From Verrucomicrobiia bacterium (GTDB lineage Bacteria > Verrucomicrobiota > Verrucomicrobiia > Verrucomicrobiales > Akkermansiaceae), in assembly GCA_947460915.1 (NCBI GenBank), contig CANHKJ010000054.1:1-14412 (forward strand): a stretch of DNA of 14,412 nucleotides, read 5' to 3'. A model generated the notes under the pieces. The model was not told where the DNA came from, searched no databases, and was given only the letters and a program-made list of their open reading frames with translations. Shown here piece after piece: positions 1 through 7,267 of this stretch. The position numbers and the translations under genes were made by a program. Within the stretch, counting starts at the first letter, position 1; every line of letters begins with the position of its first letter.

Positions 1-296
1 CGCCATTGCTTTCCGTAAACCGGACCGAGATCGCCAGATTCATCGGCCCATTCATCCCAGATACTGACGCCATGATCTTGCAGATATTTCACGTTGGTGT
101 CGCCTTGCAGGAACCACAGCAACTCATGAATGATCGAACGCAAGTGCAACTTCTTGGTCGTGAGGCAAGGAAAGCCCTGACGCAGATCGTAGCGAACTTG
201 TCGGCCAAACACCGCACGCGTGCCAGTGCCCGTACGATCCGGGCGCTGCTCTCCGTTTTCGAGAACATCGCGCAACAAATCCAGATAGGTCTGCAT
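1..296 (-). CDS. thyA: Thymidylate synthase, N-terminal part (cut by window edge)
   Basis: The product would methylate dUMP to dTMP using 5,10-methylene-tetrahydrofolate, in the cytoplasm. Translating the minus strand from the ATG at 296-294 gives 98 codons beginning MQTYLDLLRDVLENG. They contain the phosphate-binding loop DRTGTGT, then FPCLTTKK, then the family block IIHELLWFLQGDTNVKYL, and end in GDLGPVYGKQWR at the window edge. This order and spacing match the first third of bacterial ThyA. The catalytic cysteine (PPCH region) lies beyond the window. The gene follows gdhA on the same strand with a 44-base gap that holds a promoter-like pair of its own. No Shine-Dalgarno sequence precedes the ATG. 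Identification is firm; activity cannot be judged from the fragment. Confidence 0.95.
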   Translation of the reverse strand, partial: MQTYLDLLRDVLENGEQRPDRTGTGTRAVFGRQVRYDLRQGFPCLTTKKLHLRSIIHELLWFLQGDTNVKYLQDHGVSIWDEWADESGDLGPVYGKQW

Positions 297-302
297 GGGC
301 GG

Positions 303-330
303 AGACTACACAGTTTCGCGACGCTGGCAA
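303..330 (-). promoter_or_regulatory. Candidate thyA promoter, nearly leaderless
   Basis: Read on the minus strand, TTGCCA (330-325) and TAGTCT (308-303) are separated by 16 bases. The -10 element ends only 6 bases before the thyA ATG, so a transcript from here would start at or next to the start codon. This is inferred from motif match alone. Confidence 0.35.
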
Positions 331-340
331 GTGATGAAAC

Positions 341-1603
341 TCACGGAAACAATCCGCGCAGCGCCTTGGCATCGGCCACCGTTTTGATGGCAATCGCTTG
401 GGCCGCCGTGCGCTGGCCGATTTTGTGGCGCTCCGCATAGCTTGTCACTTTCTCAAAAGCCCGCTGCATCATGGTTTCCAACTTCGTAATCACCTCGCGT
501 TCATTCCATTGAAAGCGTTGAAAATTTTGCACCCATTCGAAGTATGACACCGTCACGCCGCCGGCATTGCACAAGATATCGGGGATCACGAAGATATCGC
601 CACGCTCCGCGATGATGCGATCGGCTTCAGGTGTGGTCGGCCCATTGGCGCCCTCAGCGAGAATTTTGCAGCGGAGTCGAGCCGCATTACCCGCATGAAT
701 CACGCGATCCAACGCTGCTGGCGCGAGAATGTCACAAGGCATGCACAGCATTTCCTCGGCATCGATCGCATCGGCTCCTGGGAAGCCCAGGATCACTCCA
801 TTCGCTGCCACGTATTCACGCAATGCCACCACATCGATGCCGCCGGCATTCCACAACGCTCCCGAGGCATCGGCAATGCCCGTGATTTTCACCCCGAACG
901 ATGACAAGGTCGCCGCCGTATGAGAACCAACATTTCCAAAGCCCTGCACGATCGCCGTCGCTTGCGTGAGGCTGATGCCAAGCCGTTGCAAAGCATTGCT
1001 CGCGAGAAATGCCACACCGTGACCCGTCGCTTGCGTGCGACCCGCAGAGCCCTGCATACCTAACGGTTTTCCGGTGACGATCGAAGGCACCAAGTAGCCC
1101 ATGTGGCTCGAATAGGTGTCCGTCATCCATGCCATGGTCTGCTCGTTGGTGCCCATATCGGGAGCCATTACATCAATTTCGGGCGAAATAAAGGGCAGCA
1201 TTTCCATGGTGAAACGGCGAGTCAGACGTTCGAGCTCGCCACGGCTCATGTTGCGCGGATCACACGCAATGCCGCCTTTTCCCCCACCATAGGGCAAATC
1301 CATGAGGGCACACTTCCAATTCATCCACATCGCCAAGGCCGCCACCTCACCGAGGTCCACTGCGGGGTGATAACGCAAGCCGCCTTTGACCGGGCCTCGC
1401 GTCAAGTGATGTTGCACCCGATGCCCGTAAAATACCTTCGTTGTGCCATCATCCAACTTCACAGGAACCGCCACACTGATCAATCGTTTCGGCCATTTGC
1501 AGCGCTCGCGTAGATCATCCGGCAACTGTAAAAAATCCGCAACGGAGTCAAATTGTTCCGCCGCCATGGCGAAAACAGGATGCGCGAGTAGTTCCTTTTG
1601 CAT
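341..1603 (-). CDS. gdhA: Glu/Leu/Phe/Val-type (glutamate) dehydrogenase
   Basis: This enzyme reversibly deaminates an amino acid, most likely glutamate to 2-oxoglutarate, with NAD(P), linking nitrogen and carbon metabolism. The 420-residue length is normal for the family. Substrate-domain motifs are intact: K73 in PVKGGLRYHP, K97 in NWKCAL, K109 in PYGGGKGG, and the catalytic aspartate D149 in APDMGTNEQ. The Rossmann nucleotide-binding loop is GFGNVGS at 221-227, followed by IADASG; the acidic residue D245 there fits NAD preference, which is only an inference. The C-terminal blocks ILAEGANGPTTPEAD and VIPDILCNAGGVTVSYFEW are present. The ATG at 1603-1601 has no Shine-Dalgarno sequence. It lies downstream of tRNA-Arg and upstream of thyA. 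Leucine or phenylalanine dehydrogenase is less likely because those proteins are usually shorter. Confidence 0.93.
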   Translation of the reverse strand: MQKELLAHPVFAMAAEQFDSVADFLQLPDDLRERCKWPKRLISVAVPVKLDDGTTKVFYGHRVQHHLTRGPVKGGLRYHPAVDLGEVAALAMWMNWKCALMDLPYGGGKGGIACDPRNMSRGELERLTRRFTMEMLPFISPEIDVMAPDMGTNEQTMAWMTDTYSSHMGYLVPSIVTGKPLGMQGSAGRTQATGHGVAFLASNALQRLGISLTQATAIVQGFGNVGSHTAATLSSFGVKITGIADASGALWNAGGIDVVALREYVAANGVILGFPGADAIDAEEMLCMPCDILAPAALDRVIHAGNAARLRCKILAEGANGPTTPEADRIIAERGDIFVIPDILCNAGGVTVSYFEWVQNFQRFQWNEREVITKLETMMQRAFEKVTSYAERHKIGQRTAAQAIAIKTVADAKALRGLFP

Positions 1604-1636
1604 GAGACTACTCTAGCACAAAAAATCACTGCGCAT

Positions 1637-1664
1637 AGCATAATGCAGCGATTTCCCATATCAA
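1637..1664 (-). promoter_or_regulatory. Candidate gdhA promoter
   Basis: On the minus strand, TTGATA (1664-1659) and TATGCT (1642-1637) are spaced by 16 bases. The predicted start point is near 1630, about 27 bases upstream of the gdhA ATG. It is a good sigma-70-like match, but it rests on motif alone. Confidence 0.4.
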
Positions 1665-1684
1665 TCGAAAGCATAGATGAAAAG

Positions 1685-1756
1685 TGGGCCCGACAGGAAT
1701 CGAACCTGTACCTACGGCTTCGGAGACCATCGTCCTATCCATTGGACTACGGGCCC
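1685..1756 (-). tRNA. tRNA-Arg (anticodon CCG)
   Basis: The minus strand folds into a full cloverleaf of 72 bases. The acceptor stem GGGCCCG pairs with CGGGCCC, with discriminator A. The D arm is GTCC/GGAC. The anticodon stem ATGGT/GCCGT holds loop CTCCGAA, giving anticodon CCG, which reads CGG arginine codons. The variable region is 4 bases, and the T arm ACAGG/CCTGT has loop TTCGATT. The 3' CCA is not encoded (CT follows the discriminator), so it must be added after transcription. It has its own promoter-like pair upstream and sits just before gdhA. Confidence 0.97.
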
Positions 1757-1780
1757 ATGATCATCATGGTGGGGGCGGGC

Positions 1781-1810
1781 ATCCTAGACCCATGATCCCC
1801 CATCTGGCAA
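1781..1810 (-). promoter_or_regulatory. Candidate tRNA-Arg promoter with GC-rich discriminator
   Basis: On the minus strand, TTGCCA (1810-1805) and TAGGAT (1786-1781) are spaced by 18 bases. The bases right after the -10 element are GCCCGCCCC, a strongly GC-rich discriminator of the kind known from stringently controlled stable-RNA promoters. The mature tRNA begins 24 bases downstream of the -10 element. Stringent control is inferred. Confidence 0.45.
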
Positions 1811-1830
1811 GCATCGGTTTTGAAGAAAAA

Positions 1831-2967
1831 TCAGCCAACGATTCTCTCAATCGTCCAATACAATCCCATCAAGCCAATCAACAGCGAGCCGACCCAGCGG
1901 ACTCTTGCAAATATCGGACGTTGAAGTATGGCCCCGGTCACCAGAAAGGCCCCGAGTAGCACCGCCAGCTGACCGCATTCTACCCCGATGTTAAATCCTA
2001 ACAACGGAGTGAAAATACTTCCCGCTGGGATCTCCAAGTCTTTCATCACGCTGGCAAATCCCATGCCGTGCAGCAATCCCAGCGCAAAAATCAACAGCAC
2101 ACGCCATGGTTTCAGCTCCTTGACCCACATGTTTTCCAAGCCTACATAAGCAATGCTGAGCGCGATGGCAGGTTCCACGATGCTCGATGGCACGGTAAAC
2201 CATCCCGCTACGACCATGCCCAAGGTAATGGAATGTGCAATGGTGAATGCCGTGCTCTGAGCCAGAAGTGGGCGAATTTTGGGCTGCAGCAAAAACAAGC
2301 CGAGGATGAATAAGATGTGGTCGAGGCCCTTGGGAATGATGTGCTGAAATCCATGGACGATCCATTCCACAAGTGATGTTTTTTTTGCCTGCTCCACTTT
2401 GCCCGCAGCTGACACCTGGGTCAAAACTTCAGGAGTGCCAACCAAGACACGCATCACACGAATCTGGTCCACTCCATTGGCGTCGGGAGTATGCAACTGC
2501 AAAGACAACGGTTCATCGGAATAGTCTGACCATTGCAACTGAAGTGCACCAGAAGCATCTGCGGCCCAAGTTCCTCGCAGCGCCATGCGATACACCGCTT
2601 GACCATTTTCGGTCAATTTCCAAACGGGATCAGGCACGGCGAAATCGAGAAACTCAATCTCATACGAAAGCTTTTCTCCACCCAATGTGAGCTGAAAACA
2701 ATCTTTCAGATACGTTTCCGCCGTTTGCTTCATTTTGGTTAACTCCGCCTGCGTCAATTGCTTCATCCAATCCGCACCCGCAAAATTGTCCTGATCATTT
2801 TCGTCAGGCAAGTGTGCTCCATCTTCCGGATAGAGAGCCCAACATTCGATTTCCACCTGAGCCTGCCATCCCGCATCGGCGATCTTCATTTCGGACTTCA
2901 CCTGATTCACGTCATGAGCCAGCAAAACGGCACTGCATAAGGAAAAAATCAAACTAACCAGTTTCAT
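1831..2967 (-). CDS. HupE/UreJ-type membrane protein with N-terminal extracytoplasmic domain
   Basis: The product is a 378-residue integral membrane protein. Residues 1-17 form a signal peptide (MKLVSLIFSLCSAVLLA), and about residues 18-200 form a soluble domain expected outside the cytoplasmic membrane. Roughly six membrane helices follow from about 207 to the C-terminus. Histidine-bearing membrane motifs are H209, GLDHILF (H217), FTIAHSITLG (H245), LLHGMGFA (H300) and GFNIGVECGQ. These match the HupE/UreJ_2 family, whose classical members are nickel/cobalt permeases of hydrogenase or urease clusters. No hydrogenase or urease gene is nearby, so the substrate here is unknown; metal transport is an inference from the family. 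The ATG at 2967-2965 is chosen because it starts the signal peptide cleanly; a TTG six bases upstream is the alternative. It is divergent from proS. Confidence 0.82.
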   Translation of the reverse strand: MKLVSLIFSLCSAVLLAHDVNQVKSEMKIADAGWQAQVEIECWALYPEDGAHLPDENDQDNFAGADWMKQLTQAELTKMKQTAETYLKDCFQLTLGGEKLSYEIEFLDFAVPDPVWKLTENGQAVYRMALRGTWAADASGALQLQWSDYSDEPLSLQLHTPDANGVDQIRVMRVLVGTPEVLTQVSAAGKVEQAKKTSLVEWIVHGFQHIIPKGLDHILFILGLFLLQPKIRPLLAQSTAFTIAHSITLGMVVAGWFTVPSSIVEPAIALSIAYVGLENMWVKELKPWRVLLIFALGLLHGMGFASVMKDLEIPAGSIFTPLLGFNIGVECGQLAVLLGAFLVTGAILQRPIFARVRWVGSLLIGLMGLYWTIERIVG

Positions 2968-3001
2968 GCACAAGATGGGAAAACATTCGATGCGTCCAAT
3001 G

Positions 3002-3024
3002 CGCAGAATCGCATGAGATCTGCG
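3002..3024. promoter_or_regulatory. Operator-like inverted repeat at the hupE start point
   Basis: CGCAGA (3002-3007) and TCTGCG (3019-3024) form a perfect 6-base inverted repeat around an 11-base spacer. It covers roughly +1 to +20 relative to the start point predicted from the adjacent hupE-like promoter, a typical repressor position. The regulator is not identifiable from sequence. Confidence 0.35.
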
Positions 3025-3027
3025 AAG

Positions 3028-3056
3028 ATCATAGCGAGCGAATCAGTTTCGAGCAA
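3028..3056 (-). promoter_or_regulatory. Candidate promoter of the HupE/UreJ-type gene
   Basis: On the minus strand, TTGCTC (3056-3051) and TATGAT (3033-3028) are spaced by exactly 17 bases. The start point would be near 3021, leaving a leader of about 54 bases before the ATG at 2967. Confidence 0.45.
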
Positions 3057-3126
3057 GCCTGATTCACTTGTTGGCAAATCAACCGGAGGCTCGCCCACCA
3101 CATTCCGCAAAATCACCAAATAAGCC

Positions 3127-3155
3127 GTGATTTTTCCTTCGCCCTGTGGTAAACT
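3127..3155 (+). promoter_or_regulatory. Candidate proS promoter
   Basis: GTGATT (3127-3132) and TAAACT (3150-3155) are spaced by 17 bases. The predicted start point near 3162 would leave a leader of only about 8 bases before the proS ATG, in keeping with the missing Shine-Dalgarno sequence. Confidence 0.4.
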
Positions 3156-3169
3156 GACCTCCCAAGACT

Positions 3170-4699
3170 ATGTCAGACGCGAAATCAGCCATCACACCAA
3201 CACGCCAAGAAAATTTTCCCGAATGGTACCAGCAAGTCATCCGCGGTGCGGATCTTGCGGAGAATTCGGAAACCCGTGGATGCATGGTGATCAAGCCGTG
3301 GGGCTATGGCATCTGGGAATTGATTCAGCAACAGCTCGACCGCCGCTTCAAGGCCACCGGCCACCAAAACGCGTACTTTCCGCTGCTGATTCCCCTTTCC
3401 TACCTCGAAAAAGAAGCTGAGCACGCGGAAGGATTTGCCACGGAATGTGCTGTGGTCACGCACCACCGTCTGGAAACCGTGAAGGATGAAGTCACGGGCA
3501 AGACCAAGATGATTCCTACCGGAAAACTGGACGAACCTTATGTGATCCGTCCTACCTCCGAAACCATCATCGGAGCCGCATTCGCACGTTGGGTTAACTC
3601 CTATCGCGATCTGCCCCTTTTGATCAATCAGTGGGCGAACGTCATGCGTTGGGAAATGCGTCCGCGCATGTTCCTGCGCACCGCTGAGTTTCTCTGGCAA
3701 GAAGGACATACCGCGCACGAAACCCAAGAGGAAGCCATGGTCGAGACGCGCTTGATCCATCGCGAATACGAGGCATTTCTCCGCGATCACCTCGCCATCC
3801 CCGTAATTCCCGGTGAAAAAACCGAGAATGAGCGCTTTCCTGGCGCGGAGATGACACTCACGGTGGAAGCCATGGTGCAGGACAAAAAGGCCATCCAAGC
3901 AGGAACCTCGCACTACTTGGGACAGAATTTCTCCAAAGCGCAAGACATCAAGTTCACCGGTCGCGACGGCTCGATCCAGCACGTCCATACCACCTCCTGG
4001 GGTGTTTCCACGCGCATGATCGGCACGCTGATCATGGCTCACTCCGATGACGATGGCTTAATCCTGCCTCCACGCGTCGCCACGCAGCAAATCGTCATCA
4101 TCCCTGTCACTCCGAAAGAAGACACCAAAGATGCCGTGATCGATGCCTGCCAAGCACTGGCCAGCACCTTGCGCAATCAGCTTTACCACGGTGATCCCCT
4201 CCGCGTGCACGTCGATGCCCGCGACATCGGCGGCGGCGTGAAAAAGTGGGAGTGGGTGAAAAAAGGCGTGCCCATCCGCATCGAGATTGGCCCCCGCGAT
4301 CTTGAATCGCGCAAGGTAGCGATTTCTCGTCGCGATCAAGCATCGAACGAAAAATCCTTCATCGAAAAAGAAGAATTCATTCGTGAAGCGGTGGAAATTC
4401 TCGCCTCGATTCATAAAACCATCCTCGCCCGCGCGACCACACTTCGCGATGAAAACATCCGCTATTGTGATCGCATCGATGACTTCCACGCTCACTGGTC
4501 GAGCGAAAATCCTTGCTGGTTATTGACTCCTTGGAGCGGCACTGCTGAGGAAGAAGACGCTCTCGCCAAGCAGCACAAAATCACCATTCGCTGCCTGCCA
4601 CTCGAAGATGTTGCCTTGCCGCAAGCACCTGCTACGGCAAACTGCATCCTCACTGGCAAGTCCGGTGCCCGCATGGCGATTTGGGGCCGTAGCTACTAA
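3170..4699 (+). CDS. proS: Prolyl-tRNA synthetase, archaeal/eukaryotic type
   Basis: The enzyme charges tRNA-Pro with proline in the cytoplasm. The 509-residue length and layout match the short form (ProS type 3), which lacks the editing insertion of the usual bacterial type. Class II motifs are in place: motif 1 region GCMVIKPWGYGIWE (38-50), RPTSE (127-131), motif 2 FLRTAEFLWQEGHTAH (168-183) and motif 3 GVSTRMIGTLIMAHSD (278-293). An anticodon-binding domain follows from about 300 (QIVIIPVTP). The C-terminal domain ends in GRSY with the terminal tyrosine typical of this form. Its usual zinc-binding pattern (Cx4C...CxxC) is largely lost: the segment reads PWSGTAEEE, and only C492 of the second pair remains. 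No Shine-Dalgarno sequence precedes the ATG. A small membrane protein gene follows after 14 bases. Confidence 0.96.
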   Translation: MSDAKSAITPTRQENFPEWYQQVIRGADLAENSETRGCMVIKPWGYGIWELIQQQLDRRFKATGHQNAYFPLLIPLSYLEKEAEHAEGFATECAVVTHHRLETVKDEVTGKTKMIPTGKLDEPYVIRPTSETIIGAAFARWVNSYRDLPLLINQWANVMRWEMRPRMFLRTAEFLWQEGHTAHETQEEAMVETRLIHREYEAFLRDHLAIPVIPGEKTENERFPGAEMTLTVEAMVQDKKAIQAGTSHYLGQNFSKAQDIKFTGRDGSIQHVHTTSWGVSTRMIGTLIMAHSDDDGLILPPRVATQQIVIIPVTPKEDTKDAVIDACQALASTLRNQLYHGDPLRVHVDARDIGGGVKKWEWVKKGVPIRIEIGPRDLESRKVAISRRDQASNEKSFIEKEEFIREAVEILASIHKTILARATTLRDENIRYCDRIDDFHAHWSSENPCWLLTPWSGTAEEEDALAKQHKITIRCLPLEDVALPQAPATANCILTGKSGARMAIWGRSY

Positions 4700-4713
4700 A
4701 CCAAATTTTTCCC

Positions 4714-4974
4714 ATGACACGCCGCAAGCAACTCCTCTCAGCCTTTCTGATCATCGGATTCATCATGTCCGCATTGGTGGGGCTGTGGGGTGCGCGCTTT
4801 TTGCCCGACCCGATCGGAGGGGTTTGCGCGCGCATTTTTCATATCATCACCACGCCAATCATTCTTGAAATCAGCTTCGGAGTGTTGGGGATTTGCATTG
4901 TGCTAGCCTTAGCTCACTACAATGAAAAGCGCTCAGATGAGTGGGTGGAAATGGATTTTCCGGATGAGAAGTGA
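4714..4974 (+). CDS. Small two-helix membrane protein of unknown function
   Basis: I do not recognise a family. The 86-residue product starts with a basic MTRRKQ, followed by a hydrophobic helix at about 8-27 and a second, longer one at about 41-66. It ends in a charged acidic tail (EWVEMDFPDEK). The basic start suggests both ends face the cytoplasm. It begins 14 bases after the proS stop, probably in the same transcript, and ends 20 bases from the convergent RlmM-like gene. The clean hydrophobic-helix pattern and the filled gap support a real gene, but no functional motif is present. Confidence 0.7.
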   Translation: MTRRKQLLSAFLIIGFIMSALVGLWGARFLPDPIGGVCARIFHIITTPIILEISFGVLGICIVLALAHYNEKRSDEWVEMDFPDEK

Positions 4975-4994
4975 ATGGAAATGGAATATCCTAC

Positions 4995-6029
4995 TCAACC
5001 CTTGCGCCAAATGAGAGTGAACTCGTGGCGATTGTAGGTGAGATGGGTGTGTGCGATGCTGCGCAGGCCTACACGGGTGGCACCTTGTTGCACTTGGCGT
5101 CGCAACTCTAACCATTCATCGAGCGATCCAGTTTTGTGCGTTTTGAGAGTGAAAATGATCAGCGCTCCGGGTTCTAGATACGACAGCTGCGCGGCGACGA
5201 TGGCAAAGGACTCGCGCGCGGGGCCATTCATATCGCAGAGTAGAGCATCATAGCGTTCGCCACGCGGCGGGAAAAATGCAGCGGCATTTTCTGCGTAGCA
5301 CGAGAGTCGCGGATGGGAGCTGATGCGTGGATCCATCGGCGCGCGATCGACCGCTGTGACACGATAGCCTCGCTCTAACAATTCTGCCGTCATCCCGCCA
5401 GGGCTGGCGCCGAGTTCGAGCCAATGTGTGGTTTCGGGCAAAGCAGGATGATGCAGCCGAAGAAAATGCAACGCCTCGGCGATCTTTGCACCCGCGCGGC
5501 TGATGCTATGCGCGGCATTGTGACTGATATACTTGCTGCCGCCGGCATAAAATCCCCCGCAGTCGCGCGGCGTAGCAATGCTGGCGAAGAGTCCTTCTTT
5601 GCCAACCAGACAAAACAAGGTGAGGTCCTGCGGATTTTGTTCCTCGGGATCGATTTTAGCTTTTTTCTCTAACAACGATGCCATCAAGCGTTGTCGTAAC
5701 GCGGTAGCAAGTTTCTTAAAAAACGGATGCGGAGAGCCTGAGATCAGCGGACTGACCATCACTTGCTGCACACCCGCAGCGGCGCATTTTTGCTCCAACG
5801 CGTAGCACGCCTTGTCGAGAAAATGCTCGGTCTTTTCGGGAGAACAGGGCCAACTGTGATGGATCGGCATTTGCCAACGCACGAACAGCGAGAGCTCCGA
5901 CGCAGGCATCGGCCCGGGCAAAAGATAGTATTCAGTGCCCAGCTTTTTCGCACCCGCGGCATCGAGACGTTTCAGGATTTCCGCATGATGTTCGGAAAAG
6001 ACCTCGGAGATGCGGATCAGATCGTGCAC
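4995..6029 (-). CDS. RlmM-like FtsJ-fold RNA 2'-O-methyltransferase
   Basis: The product is predicted to transfer a methyl group from S-adenosylmethionine to a ribose 2'-OH in RNA, probably rRNA. The C-terminal half of the 344 residues is a Rossmann methyltransferase with SAM loop LELGASPGGMT (204-214) and VTAVDRAP. The catalytic K-D-K-E set of the FtsJ/RrmJ class is visible as K182 (ISRAGAK), D266 (LLCDMNGP), K296 (IFTLK) and E336 (NRHEFTL). Block order resembles E. coli RlmM, which modifies C2498 of 23S rRNA, but the first 140 residues show no clear THUMP motif to me, so the exact target is uncertain. The likely start is GTG at 6029-6027, inside the end of hisH (13-base overlap), so translation is probably coupled. 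It is last in the minus-strand operon. Confidence 0.82.
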   Translation of the reverse strand: MHDLIRISEVFSEHHAEILKRLDAAGAKKLGTEYYLLPGPMPASELSLFVRWQMPIHHSWPCSPEKTEHFLDKACYALEQKCAAAGVQQVMVSPLISGSPHPFFKKLATALRQRLMASLLEKKAKIDPEEQNPQDLTLFCLVGKEGLFASIATPRDCGGFYAGGSKYISHNAAHSISRAGAKIAEALHFLRLHHPALPETTHWLELGASPGGMTAELLERGYRVTAVDRAPMDPRISSHPRLSCYAENAAAFFPPRGERYDALLCDMNGPARESFAIVAAQLSYLEPGALIIFTLKTHKTGSLDEWLELRRQVQQGATRVGLRSIAHTHLTYNRHEFTLIWRKG

Positions 6030-6652
6030 GATGCGGGAGCAGATTGTTGCAGGAAATTGCGGATCAATTGCAATCCGCTATCTTGGCTTTTTTCCGGGTG
6101 AAATTGCACCGCCCACAGGTGATCGCGAATCACAGCGGCGGCAAACGACTCCTCATACTCCGTGACTGCGGCAATGATGCTTGGCTCCTCGGGCACAGGG
6201 AAATAGGAGTGCACGAAGTAAAAGTATGGTTGCGGATCAAGCCCTGCCCAACATGGGTGATCGGGATGGGTGAGTGTCGTGGAATTCCAGCCCATGTGCG
6301 GGATTTTTTTGCCCGGCAAAAAGCGCTTCACTTGTCCTTTGAGGATGCCAAGACCGGGAATGCCGGGGCTTTCTTCGCTACCCTCAAAGAGCATTTGGTA
6401 GCCGACGCAGATGCCGAGAAATGGCAAGCCAGAGGCGAGGCAACGACGCACAGGCTCATCGAGACCGCGGCGGCAAAGCTCCTCCATGGAGTCGCCAAAA
6501 GAGCCGACACCCGGCAAAATCACACGTGCAGGGTTTGCAGGAAAATCAGCAGCGCTGCTGACGATGAGAACATCGGCATCGAGGCTTTGCAAGGCGTTGG
6601 CCACGCTGCGCAAATTGCCAGCGCCATAGTCGATCAAAACGGTGGTAGACAT
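6017..6652 (-). CDS. hisH: Imidazole glycerol phosphate synthase, glutaminase subunit
   Basis: HisH hydrolyses glutamine and passes ammonia to HisF, which makes imidazole glycerol phosphate in histidine synthesis. The 211-residue class I glutamine amidotransferase shows IDYGAGNLRSV at 7-17, VILPGVGSFGD at 44-54, the nucleophile C82 in GICVGYQMLFEGSEE, and H185 and E187 in VQFHPEKSQ. All catalytic residues are intact. The ATG at 6652-6650 is preferred over upstream in-frame codons because MSTTVLIDYG is the normal family N-terminus and the extension would run into hisB. hisF is not in this window. hisB lies 10 bases upstream, and the RlmM-like gene starts within the last codons. Confidence 0.96.
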   Translation of the reverse strand: MSTTVLIDYGAGNLRSVANALQSLDADVLIVSSAADFPANPARVILPGVGSFGDSMEELCRRGLDEPVRRCLASGLPFLGICVGYQMLFEGSEESPGIPGLGILKGQVKRFLPGKKIPHMGWNSTTLTHPDHPCWAGLDPQPYFYFVHSYFPVPEEPSIIAAVTEYEESFAAAVIRDHLWAVQFHPEKSQDSGLQLIRNFLQQSAPASCTI

Positions 6653-6662
6653 GGTCGGCAGA

Positions 6663-7250
6663 TCAGAGAGCTTCTTTCGTCGAGGGCACACCCTTGACAC
6701 GTGGATCGATGGCTACGGCGCTGCGCAGTGCGCGGGCGATGCCTTTGAAAATCGCTTCCGCAATGTGGTGACCATCGCGACCATAGAGCAACTCGACGTG
6801 CAGATTGCAGCGCAAGTTCGCAGCCAGAGCACGGCAAAATTCTTCGGTCAGTGTGAGCGGAAAATTCGGTGCCGATGCCGTTTGCGGTGGCGTGCGGAAT
6901 TCGAGAAATGGTCGATTCGAGAGATCGATGACCACGCGGGCAAGCGTCTCGTCCATGGGCAAATACGCATGTCCATAGCGACTGATGCCAGCCTTGGTGC
7001 CGAGAGCCTCGCGCAACGCATCACCAAGCACAATCGCCGTATCTTCGACCGTGTGATGCGCATCAATGTGCAAATCACCCACCGTCTTGACCTTGAGGTC
7101 AATCAGGCTGTGACGCGAAAAAAGCGTGAGCATGTGATCGAAGAAACCGTGTCCGGTATCGATGGTGGAAACGCCCGAGCCATCGAGATCGAGGCTGAGC
7201 TGAATGTTAGTTTCGGCGGTTTTGCGTGATTGTGTAGAGCTGCGTGACAT
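6663..7250 (-). CDS. hisB: Imidazoleglycerol-phosphate dehydratase
   Basis: HisB dehydrates imidazole glycerol phosphate to imidazole acetol phosphate in histidine synthesis, with manganese at the active site. The 195-residue length is that of the single-domain dehydratase; there is no fused histidinol phosphatase. Metal-binding motifs are intact: GFFDHML (36-42), HHTVED (65-70), MDE (99-101) and GHHIAEAIFKG (160-170). The C-terminus GVPSTKEAL is the usual family ending. It starts 17 bases after the lipoprotein gene and is followed by hisH, its substrate-supplying partner. No Shine-Dalgarno sequence precedes the ATG. Confidence 0.97.
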   Translation of the reverse strand: MSRSSTQSRKTAETNIQLSLDLDGSGVSTIDTGHGFFDHMLTLFSRHSLIDLKVKTVGDLHIDAHHTVEDTAIVLGDALREALGTKAGISRYGHAYLPMDETLARVVIDLSNRPFLEFRTPPQTASAPNFPLTLTEEFCRALAANLRCNLHVELLYGRDGHHIAEAIFKGIARALRSAVAIDPRVKGVPSTKEAL

Positions 7251-7267
7251 AAGAAAATGAGGTGCGA

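Noticed and set aside
1771..1800. G/C-rich imperfect hairpin (GGGGG...CCCCC) as a terminator of the HupE/UreJ-type gene
   Set aside because: There is no T run, and the same bases are better explained as the tRNA promoter and its discriminator.
1684..1959. Open frame beginning MGPTGIEPVPTASE
   Set aside because: This is the well-known false protein made by translating the antisense of a tRNA gene; the tRNA-Arg cloverleaf at 1685-1756 explains it.
3185..4042. Long open frame antisense to proS (285 codons)
   Set aside because: It is the shadow of proS; its residues show no family pattern and the sense frame is certain.
6044..6697. Plus-strand open frame opposite hisH (217 codons)
   Set aside because: It is fully antisense to hisH, which has intact catalytic residues; no motif supports the other frame.
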